Shown: positions 56,429 to 64,000 of the stretch, piece by piece
Layout: each line of letters begins with the position of its first letter
Numbering within the stretch: position 1 is the stretch's first letter
NCBI RefSeq assembly: GCF_000516985.1
Contig: NW_006917094.1
Coordinates: 372,001-436,000 of the forward strand
Direction: 5' to 3'
Origin: Pestalotiopsis fici W106-1
Lineage: Eukaryota; Ascomycota; Sordariomycetes; Amphisphaeriales; Sporocadaceae
Length of the DNA stretch: 64,000 nucleotides
Translations under genes and position numbers: made by a program
Notes under the pieces: generated by a model
Databases searched by the model: none
Seen by the model: only the letters and a program-made list of their open reading frames with translations
Told to the model about the DNA's origin: nothing

Positions 56429-57940
56429 ATGACGCACCCTTTCGTCGCTTCCTCCAACGTGCTACATCGAACATTCAGTCACAAGCCAGAAAAGGTTGTG
56501 GGCTCCTCTGGCATCAAGCTTATTTTCGAGTCTGGAAGGCATGTTTATGATGCATCGGCCGGCCCTGCAGTATCAGTGCTGGGCCACACCCGCTCTGATG
56601 TGACCGAGGCGCTGGTCCACCAGATGAACGAGTGCGCCTATATTTACTCTGGCGCGCGCTTCACCTCAACCGCCGTCGAGGACCTCGCCTCGTTCATCCT
56701 GCGGGACAGGCCTGGCGGCCTCTCCAAGGCCATCTTTGTCAATTCAGGTAGCGAGGCCACCGATGCGGCCATCAAGCTAGCCACACAGTACTGGCACGAA
56801 GTCGGACAGCCCCGGCGGCGCTTCGTGATCGCGCGCAAGCAGAGTTACCACGGTAATACCATCGGCGCGCTCTGCGTATCCGGCCACGACTCGAGGCGCT
56901 CTCTCTACCACGATTGGCTGTCTTCCAACGTCAAATTTATCGATCCTTGCTTCTCCTACCGCTTCAAGAAGTCACATGAGACAGACGAGGATTATGCAAA
57001 GCGCCTAGTTCTGCAGTTTGAGTCTCTAGTATTAGAGCTTGGGCCAGAAAATGTGTCCTCTTTCATCGCAGAGACCGTCAGCGGCACCACCTTGGGATGT
57101 GCCACTGCAGTCCAGGGGTACTTTAAGGGAATTCGGGAAGTCTGTGATAGATACGGTGTTCTCCTGATATTGGACGAAGTAAGTGTTCAATTTGAATGCC
57201 GGTATCCTGAACAAGATTAACAGGGTTCTTCTAGATCATGTGCGGAATGGGCAAGACGGGTACCATGCACGCATGGGAGCAGGAGGACATGCGTGGACCC
57301 GATATTCAAACCATTGGCAAAGCCTTAGGTGGTGGGTTTATACCTCTGTCGGGCGTGCTTCTCCATCACAAAATATTCGATGCATTGAGCAACGGCTCCA
57401 AAGGCCTCGCTCATGGGCACACATTTCAGGTGCGCAAAACTCCTCAAGTCTTACAATTGTAATGATATATAACTAATCAGTCACCAGGCTCATCCCGTAG
57501 CTTGTGCGGCTGCTTTGGCGGTGCAGAAGGCAATAGAGAACGAGAAGCTGCTGGAGAATGTGGTTGCCATGGGGGCTGTGCTCGAAGGGCTTCTAAAGGA
57601 GCATATAACGCCCCTCAATGTTGTCGGAGATGTTCGTGGCCGAGGCCTTTTCTGGTCCGTTGAGTTTATGCTCGACGGTCACGAGAGGGTACCTCTGCCG
57701 ATTGAATCCAACTTCGGTGCAAGGGTAGTGGACCGCGCCTTGAACCTGGGGTTGAATATACTTGGAAATCTGGGACAGACCGGAAGCGTCTATGTGGACC
57801 ATGTCATATTATCGCCAGCATACGTAGTGACCGAGGAGGAGCTGCGGCAGATTGTCAGCCTTCTCCGGACGGCTATCATGGAGACAACGGAAGAGGCTTT
57901 CAAGTGGCTCAATCGTGGGGTTATCGATGCACTAGTATAG
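56429..57940 (+). CDS. Class III PLP aminotransferase
   Basis: Three exons (56429-57178, 57235-57429, 57488-57940; introns of 56 and 58 nt) encode 465 aa. The fold-type I class III signature is complete: FVNSGSEATDAAIKLA, YHGNTIGALCVSG, LLILDEIMCGMGKTG with the ring-binding Asp, and TIGKALGGGF with the Schiff-base Lys279, then GHTFQAHPVACAAAL. The enzyme moves an amino group from an omega-amino acid, a diamine or a similar amine to a keto acid. Length and all motifs are intact, so it should be active. It lies between the biotin carboxylase relic and a Zn2Cys6 gene facing it, and probably belongs to the same catabolic group as the cupin, LamB/YcsF relic and permease. The amine used is unknown. 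Confidence 0.92.
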
Positions 57941-58158
57941 AGCCGAATATATGGGTCGCTTGCATTGACCTCAGCGTCTAATCGTATGTTTGCTTGCTGT
58001 AAACCCGCGTGGTTTCATGATTCATAATATGCATGCAGTTATAGTCGGCCAATCGAACGACATGATACGAAGTACTGTTTTCCACAAACGCGCCAGTCTT
58101 CAAGCCATGTACAAGCAGCTGTGGGACATGTCGTATTTGAATAATATTGACCCAAGCC
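57941..58158. terminator. Convergent 3' region
   Basis: The short spacer between the tail-to-tail aminotransferase and regulator genes must hold both polyadenylation regions. No specific signal was resolved. Confidence 0.4.
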
Positions 58159-59885
58159 TCATGTGATGGCTAATTTATAACCTTTCAACTGGATTACATC
58201 CAACCAGTCTACCCTATTTCCACTCTCGTTTCCAGCACCCGCTATCCTTAGCCTCCAAAGCTCGTCGAGTATTTGGAGACATACTTCTATGTTCCGAAAC
58301 CGGCGATTTTCGTTAATCACTCGCATCTTCTCTCGGATTACTGCAATATGAGCAAGTTCTTCCGCCTCACCGCCCGCCATAAAGAGTGGAAACAATAAAG
58401 TGCATTCAGGGAGACATCCGGTAGGCATATCGCGAACCTTGGCGCATATAGATTCGACATGTCTCCGGATCTTCTGGTTGAGAACTGTAGCATATGCAGC
58501 TAGATGCCTGCGTAATGTTCTGTACAAGTGCAACAAGGCAGCGTCACGATACGTCTCGGCGAGCTGGGCCAGAGAGGATCCACAGTATTGACTTGGGTAT
58601 TTCCAGTCAAGCAACTCATTCTCTATAGCTCTTGCCCTATCTGAGAATTTAGCTCCGACCGCACGACCAGGTAGATGGTATGAGAACAACGGATCTTCAG
58701 ATTTGGCGGCGGCGAGGTCAGCGTTAAGGTGACTGGTCTGTCCAACCAGAAATACGATCTGGCCCGCGAGGCCAAAATACGGGTCTGCTGGCTGGTCGTC
58801 CTGATCAACCCAGTAATCACCAGCTAGTATGGGCGGGCGGTCCATGGTGACGCTCGTCAGAATGTCATGATATGCAAAGTTTTTCATCAGCCACTTGCCC
58901 TCGATGGTCGCTAGTTCCGTGATGTCGCTTGAGTGCGGCGCACTACGGTCAAGAGAGAATCTCAGTGCGGTGGCACCACCAACGAGATGTTCATACCAAT
59001 TTTGAACTCCGTCAGAAATGATCTCCATAGAGCACAAGGCCATGGTCACGGCGAGCCATATTTCACGCGATATCGTCGTTTCCTCGAGCTCTGTTTTCAG
59101 AAGTCTGAGTGCAGCACCTCGGTGTTGCAGTGCGACTTCCTGGAACCGGGTGTCTATTTGCGAGAGATGGATAGACGCCCAGGCTGTGAGGGTGTACATC
59201 AACGTAGTAGACTCAAAGGCCATCGGTAGGAGCACTGCGCCGCCTGATCAGCAACGCAGCCAAGCAGAGGCAGGTATCTAATCGAGGGCACACAAACCTG
59301 ATAGGAAACAATTATTTTCGTAGTTGGTGCTAAGCATTGCAGCAAACGACGTGGTATAGTAGCGGAGCATGGCCCGACGACTGCTCGATGGGTCAGATCG
59401 GCTCAGGTCACCATCGAATGCGAGCCCGGTTAGCAAGGGCGTTGCATCAATACACGAGCTGGGGGCTGTCAAGGCCGAAGCTGCTGTGGGCGCGGCGGTC
59501 CTTTGTTGAGAGGCTTGTCGTACAGACCGCGGAGACTCGCGCTCACATATGAGGTTGAGGCGAGTGCAGTGGCCGCACACGGGATAACAACGGTCACACT
59601 TCTTCTTCCTTGACATGTAACCACCGTTAGCAATTGGATAGAAACGCATCTCTAGGACTGTACACCCTGACCAGCGGTGCCCCGAGTCGAAGGCTCATGA
59701 TGTCTTCCGCAAGGAATGAATGGCCGATCTAGGCTGCTAGGGCCACGGACATGACGCAGATACACGGTAAGCCGATCCACCAATGGACCAAACACTTACC
59801 TTCGACGGCACGTCAAACATCCTAAGCGCTGTCGTGTATGTCCCGTTGATCTGGGCTTCCTGTTTGCCTGTGGATCTTGTAGCAT
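58159..59885 (-). CDS. Zn2Cys6 transcription factor
   Basis: Three exons on the minus strand (59885-59800, 59608-59298, 59243-58159) encode 493 aa. The first exon (MLQDPQANRKPRSTGHTRQ) carries GCLTCRRR; the second begins RKKKC and completes the cluster with RCYPVCGHC and LICE, giving C-x2-C-x6-C-x6-C-x2-C-x6-C. The 191-nt intron falls inside the zinc cluster. A Ser/Ala-rich linker leads into the fungal regulator helical domain (FESTTLMYTLTAWASIHLS, QHRGAALRLLKTEL, LFPLFMAGGEAE, CLQILDELW). The gene is next to the aminotransferase, cupin and permease and is the natural candidate regulator of that group. The later exons are well supported. Confidence 0.87.
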
Positions 59886-60622
59886 GATGAGACGGGATAG
59901 GGGTGCGCACTGCGACGTCCGCGGGCGCTGTCGGCGGTGATAAGACTCCTAAAGACCGCTGCAGGTGGTGGGCAGCGATGGGCAACAATCGTCAAGAGGG
60001 AACAGAAGTCGTAGAAATCTCCATCTACTCCATGTCGACTTGAATTTGGTTAGCCATGGTGTACTAGTCTTATTGGGTTTAAAAGCCTCATTCATTGCTG
60101 CTTTGGCGGCTGCATACCTAAGGTTAGGTACCTATCTATCGAAGATGTCAAGACACTCTACATGGACTAGTCTACATCGAGTTTAAGCATGCCATACAGT
60201 ACATGGTCAATGCTAACGACCAGCTCGCATACTATACCTGACTACTACCTGACTCGGGTTAGATTGGTGTGCAACGCCCTAGAGACGCAACGGGGCGACG
60301 GGCGCCAATGGCGCTCAATCGCGGACGCTTTACCCACGATAACAAGCAGACTTTGGTCCCACCAGCACACATTCGTACGAGAGCCGAGTGTGTTGCACCA
60401 AGGTAGAGAATACGTTTATATACTTTCTAGACTAAGGTAGAGAATACGTTTATATACTTTCTAGAAACCAGTCAAATTACTGCCCTCCAAATCGACCGGG
60501 ACAAATAACATTTCTAGTAAACGTACTTATACTGTTCGACTGCACTTGAACCTTTCTAGGTCTGCTCAATCAATCCCAGAAGCCACCCCCCTTGCCTATT
60601 CGTACCTCGTCAGTCGTTCACC
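59886..60622. promoter_or_regulatory. Divergent promoter, regulator and cupin
   Basis: About 0.74 kb between two divergent start codons. It contains the 34-bp duplication at 60400-60465, which repeats a TATA-like TTATATAC, and CGG/CCG words suitable for zinc-cluster proteins (for example CGGGGCGACGGGCG near 60290). Confidence 0.45.
60400..60465 (+). repeat. 34-bp tandem duplication with TATA-like core
   Basis: Two adjacent copies of a unit starting AAGGTAGAGAATACG and ending TATACTTTCTAG. The first 32 bases of the copies are identical, so the duplication is recent. Each copy has a TTTATATAC core, about 205 and 170 bases before the cupin ATG. Confidence 0.9.
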
Positions 60623-61222
60623 ATGGCCATCAACCATAACAACGGAACTGTGACCCTGACACCATTCGCCCCCGCCGCACAGGATAAATCGAAAGGCATA
60701 GCTGTGCGAGATAATACAGCTGTTGCATATCGCGGCCCGCCCCTACCTTCAGTTCCCGATGATATCGTTGTTCCGGGCATTTTCGACTTGAACTGCGACG
60801 AGCGTCTATGGATTCCTCAGGCTCCAGATGTGTGGTTCCGTCCCCTCGTCTTCAATGTGTCACAGGGCTACTTTGTCAACATCCTACGTGTGCGCAAGTC
60901 GGGTGTCCTGTCTCGCCATCGTCATGCCGGCCCAGTGCACGCCATCGTCCTAAAAGGCCGCTGGCACTACCTAGAGCATCCATGGTGGGCAACCGAAGGC
61001 GGCTTCGCTTTCGAGCCCCCGGGCGATATTCACACTTTGGAGGTTCCTGATGATGTGGAGGAAATGGTTACCTTATTCCATGTGACGGGTGCTTACATTT
61101 ATGTGGACCCGGATGGCAACCCTACGGGCGTTGAAGATGTGTTTAGCAAGCTTGATAATGCTAGGAGGCACTATGAGGCAGTCGGCCTGGGTGCCACTTT
61201 TGCGGACCAGTTCATTCGATAG
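60623..61222 (+). CDS. Cupin dioxygenase-like protein
   Basis: A single exon of 199 aa, with ATG in a good context (CACCATGGCC). The small beta-barrel protein has metal-binding histidines at His99, His101 and His106 (SRHRHAGPVHAIVLKGRW) and a later EPPGDIHTLEV. This layout, including YLEHPWWATEGGFAFEP, is that of the bacterial 2,4'-dihydroxyacetophenone dioxygenase family of non-heme iron cupins, which cleave C-C bonds between carbonyl and hydroxylated carbons. The fungal role is unknown: ring- or acyl-side-chain cleavage is possible, and a non-enzymatic sensor cannot be excluded. It sits between the cluster regulator and the LamB/YcsF relic. Confidence 0.8.
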   Translation: MAINHNNGTVTLTPFAPAAQDKSKGIAVRDNTAVAYRGPPLPSVPDDIVVPGIFDLNCDERLWIPQAPDVWFRPLVFNVSQGYFVNILRVRKSGVLSRHRHAGPVHAIVLKGRWHYLEHPWWATEGGFAFEPPGDIHTLEVPDDVEEMVTLFHVTGAYIYVDPDGNPTGVEDVFSKLDNARRHYEAVGLGATFADQFIR

Positions 61223-61424
61223 ATTTCGATCTGTCGGGTTGGCTGGATAGGGCAGCATAATCCAAGTCTTCATTCCGTATGCATACTGTCATACGCATCA
61301 AGTTTCTAGAATCTTGTGCAGGGTTTGTCCGCGGGGCTGAGCCTTCACAGCAAATTCCTCCGCTCCCGATTATTGTTCAAAGTGCCAACTTTCTTCTCTT
61401 AATCAACTTCGCTCAGTAGCAGAA

Positions 61425-61441
61425 TTTTTTTTTTTTTTTTT
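61425..61441 (+). repeat. Poly-T run
   Basis: Seventeen T between the convergent cupin gene and LamB/YcsF relic. On the minus strand it reads A17; a retroposed tail is one possibility, but no target duplication is visible. Confidence 0.8.
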
Positions 61442-61519
61442 GGTGCAACTATGTGATGATTGCATTGTGAGGTGGTACAATTTATCTGCATGGGACATTT
61501 TGGACGAATAAACCACTTC

Positions 61520-62496
61520 TTAGATGTGCTCGATAGATCCATTCTTCGCCTGGCTAATCTGCTCCAAAGCTTCTCTGGCCGCAGCGGCATTACCCAGTGC
61601 ACTTGGTAAGTCTGAATGAATACAAATAGTAAATGATTGTCTTTCGAATCCTGGGCTTACAGCGGAGCCGATTGAACTTACGACTTCACCCCTCAAAGTA
61701 AAATCACGAATTCGGCGGTTGACCAAATCCGGGGTGACTGGGGCATACTCGCCGATTAGATTCAGCCCACCCTGGACATCGTAGTCGATGTCCGGATAGA
61801 TTTCAGGAAGTAATGGTACGCCCAGACGATAACGCGCCTCGGACATGCCGGCCGTCTGGAGGCCGTAGATGGGCACGTCGAACACACGAACAGCTCGAAG
61901 TAATGCCTCCAAGACTTTGGGCTCACGCTGAACCTGAAAGTACAATTCACCAAGCGGCTTGACGTGGTAGACTTGCATCCCCTCCGTCTTCAGCATGGTA
62001 GCGAGGGCTTAAACTGGGTAGAGAACTGGGGCATACATATCATCGGGGGCTATCGTCATCTATCAATGTCCGAAGCCAAAAACCTCAGGGCATACAGGGA
62101 TGGGCGCCCAAACGAACACCATGCTGCTTGGCTAGACGAATAGTGTTGACCATGATGGAAGGGTCGCCCGCGTGATAGTCACAAGCTACATTAGCCACAT
62201 CCACGAGTCGCATCACTTCTTCATCCGGACCCTGCCAATTATCTTACAAGTCAGTCAATGAGATCCTATTGTAGTCTGTCTACTAAGGTCACCATTTCCA
62301 CCATGCTGATTGCGGGACATATACGCCACTCAGCTTTGCTGGCCGCAAGCTTCACAAATGATGATGATTTAAGATATGGTGGAAAAGGACACGGGATGAA
62401 TGGGTAACTATACAGATCCTCTGCACTCACCATCTTCCATCTTCCAAAGCCCTCCTCCATGTCACAGTTTACCTCCAATCGACGTGCGCCACCCAT
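61520..62496 (-). pseudogene. LamB/YcsF (PxpA-like) pseudogene
   Basis: A minus-strand relic of the LamB/YcsF family, subunit A of bacterial 5-oxoprolinase. Exon 1 (62496-62431, MGGARRLEVNCDMEEGFGRW) joins exon 2 from 62231 ([25 protein letters not shown], then HGVRLGAHP). The frame then breaks: TGA at 62087-62085, a shift, adjacent TGA and TAG at 62065-62060 in the shifted frame (HHGFGH-**-MTIAPDDM-like), and TAA at 62011-62009 made by small compensating indels in what should read YQFKAL. Homology resumes as MLKTEGMQVYHVKPLGELYF down to TICIHSDLPSALGNA. No single intron removes all the lesions. The intact protein would have been about 250-270 aa and would have opened cyclic lactams such as 5-oxoproline with carboxylase-type partners. 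Confidence 0.82.
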
Positions 62497-63321
62497 GGTT
62501 GCATCTTCGTGCTCGGCCGGCGGAGAAGATCTTGGTGTGTGAAGACTGATTCCCTAAACGTATACTGCCATGAACACAAGTCATTCGACGATATGACCAC
62601 GGGTTGTGAAGTTATGCTACCTAGGTAGGCAAAGAGCCATTTATAGTTTGACTGGTTCGCCAGAGTTGCCCCGAAGATAAATGCGTCTGACAACTGACTA
62701 CCGCCGGGACAACCCGCCCCCCCCCCCCTCTCTTTCTCTCTTCCACAGCGCTTGACTTTGAATTGGTATGATGTTGAGCTTGGCACTTGAGTCTTAGAGA
62801 AATAGCCTAGGTAGGAAAACTCTCATTACGCAACCATAGATCTCGTCTGCACTGTATGTACAAATGCAATCTCATAATAAATTAAATCAGATTCAGCTTA
62901 CTGACGGTTCTCCGAGGGTTTACTAGATGCTTATATCGAGTATTATGGATACAAGCACGATAGTTCTGAGATCAGTTAGATACACTAAAACCGTTCCATT
63001 ATGCTAGCCTAGTTCCGCTTTCTCCTTGTCAAGATACGCAATGCCGCCCATGGCGCCAATCGATTGGCTGAGGTCAATATATCGGGTATAGTGCGAAAGC
63101 ACTGAACCTGTTTTTACTGAACTTGATTCTTTATTGAAACCGATCTCTAAAGACATCTGATAGTTGAAGGACTTTATTAAGGGGCTGCAAACCATATATT
63201 ACAAATGATCTGCTTGTCCTGGTTATCACTCTTCGCGTCAGAGCGAATTATAAGAACGAGCACACCATTGTTTTATCCCGCTACGATTCAAGAAACACTC
63301 TTCATCAGTTTGAGCTCAACA
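62497..63321. promoter_or_regulatory. Divergent promoter, LamB/YcsF relic and permease
   Basis: A spacer of 0.8 kb. It includes a 12-base C run (62717-62728) followed by CT-rich sequence. No gene recognised. Confidence 0.45.
62717..62728. repeat. Poly-C run
   Basis: Twelve C followed by a CTCTCTTTCTCTCTT tract upstream of the LamB/YcsF relic. An unstable simple repeat. Confidence 0.85.
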
Positions 63322-64000
63322 ATGGCCGAAATCGCTTCATCCTTCGAAAATGTTAATATCCGATCGTTTCCGAAAAAGGAGCTTGACCCGGTTTCAAGAA
63401 TGGAGAGCTTGCAGCCTGGTTTCACCGAGCGTTCACTTGCCCCGAACGAAGAGACTCACCGTGGATTCAAGCCGCGACATGCGCAAATGATCGCGATAGG
63501 AGGTGCCATAGGCACGTCTCTATTTCTGGGAAGCGGTATGGTCCTGAGAGTAGGCGGTCCGGGGTTTCTCCTATTGTCCTACGCTTTGAACTGCCTCATC
63601 GTCTACGGAATAATGACCGCCATTGCTGAAGTCGCAACTTATTCACCTGTCCCTGGGGCAACAATGAGCTATTTTGCAGACAGATATGTCTCCCGCAGCT
63701 TTGGTGTGGCCCTCGGCTATCTCTACTGGTACTCTCTTGGAATACTCGTTCCCTACGAACTCACGGCCACGACACTTCTCATGAGTTACTGGAACCCGAC
63801 AGTGAGCCCCGCTTTGTGGATGTCGATTATATTGCTCGGTATCATTATCGTCAATTTCCTTCCTGTCAGCTACTATGGAGAAGTCGAGTTCTGGAGCGCC
63901 GGACTCAAAGTACTGTTGATCATCGGCTTGATTTGCTTTTCATTCATACTATGCGTTGGAGGCGGACCCTCACATGATCGATTGGGGTTTCGATATTGGG
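63322..64000 (+). CDS. Amino-acid permease, 5' part
   Basis: The gene starts at the ATG at 63322 (CAACAATGGCC) and is open to the window edge after 226 codons, so only the N-terminal half is seen. After a 50-residue cytosolic tail comes RGFKPRHAQMIAIGGAIGTS, the first-helix signature of fungal amino-acid permeases of the APC/YAT family. It is followed by GSGMVLRVGGPGFLL, SPVPGATMSYFADRYVSRSFG and LGYLYWYS. Four to five helices are present. The protein imports amino acids or related compounds with protons at the plasma membrane. It is divergent from the LamB/YcsF relic and is the probable uptake part of the cluster. Confidence 0.92.
   Translation, partial: MAEIASSFENVNIRSFPKKELDPVSRMESLQPGFTERSLAPNEETHRGFKPRHAQMIAIGGAIGTSLFLGSGMVLRVGGPGFLLLSYALNCLIVYGIMTAIAEVATYSPVPGATMSYFADRYVSRSFGVALGYLYWYSLGILVPYELTATTLLMSYWNPTVSPALWMSIILLGIIIVNFLPVSYYGEVEFWSAGLKVLLIIGLICFSFILCVGGGPSHDRLGFRYW

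Noticed and set aside
59737..59988. 83-codon minus-strand frame over the regulator's first exon
   Set aside because: The zinc-cluster reading in another frame (MLQDPQ... GCLTC) explains the region and splices in phase to the rest of the gene.
61657..61692. Possible 34-nt intron (GTAAGT...CCCAG) in the 3' half of the LamB/YcsF relic
   Set aside because: Too short for a fungal intron and the reading frame is open through it.

Overview
The window is nuclear DNA of a filamentous ascomycete (Pezizomycotina, most likely a sordariomycete). The evidence is that genes are split by short introns (about 49-137 nt) with GTAAGT-like donors, CTAAC-like branch sites and AG acceptors, and that the content is typical of such fungi: Zn2Cys6 regulators, a SAT4/rhodopsin-type membrane protein, an ankyrin-CorA protein, a HET-like protein and a mould-type chitin synthase. 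I rebuilt exon structures by eye. Every multi-exon model below closes in frame from ATG to stop, but none has been tested against transcripts.

Region 1 (1-20640) is accessory. It holds a peroxisomal acyl-CoA dehydrogenase, a membrane protein with a HET-like segment, a secreted Ser/Gly-repeat protein, and then a compact group of a cytochrome P450, a Zn2Cys6 regulator, a second regulator-like gene without a visible zinc cluster, and a full-length NADPH-cytochrome P450 reductase. The P450 and the first regulator are divergent across a shared 1.1 kb promoter, and the reductase could supply the P450 with electrons, so this looks like a small oxidation cluster with its own redox partner.

Region 2 (20641-43391) is sparse, with stretches of up to 4 kb that show no gene. 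It carries a chitin synthase, a SAT4-family membrane protein, an intracellular GMC oxidoreductase and the SM protein Sly1 (ER-Golgi fusion). A 12-bp minisatellite sits at 29199-29294.

Region 3 (43392-54647) is largely housekeeping: a 1550-aa protein with the architecture of PNUTS/Ppn1 (TFIIS-N-like region, RVxW protein phosphatase 1 motif, C-terminal CCCH finger), a 2H phosphoesterase, and an 11-exon ankyrin-repeat/CorA-like transporter.

Region 4 (54648-64000) is the most interesting. A 5' fragment of a biotin-carboxylase gene is cut off exactly where a mutated copy of the first exon and intron of the ankyrin-CorA gene begins. Next come a class III aminotransferase, a Zn2Cys6 regulator, a cupin dioxygenase-like protein, a LamB/YcsF (5-oxoprolinase subunit A-like) gene broken by several stops and shifts, and an amino-acid permease running off the end. 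Together they read as a fungal lactam/5-oxoproline or amino-compound utilisation cluster that is partly decayed, with the carboxylase and LamB/YcsF parts lost and the transporter, regulator, aminotransferase and cupin still open. No tRNA, rRNA, CRISPR array or intact transposon was recognised.
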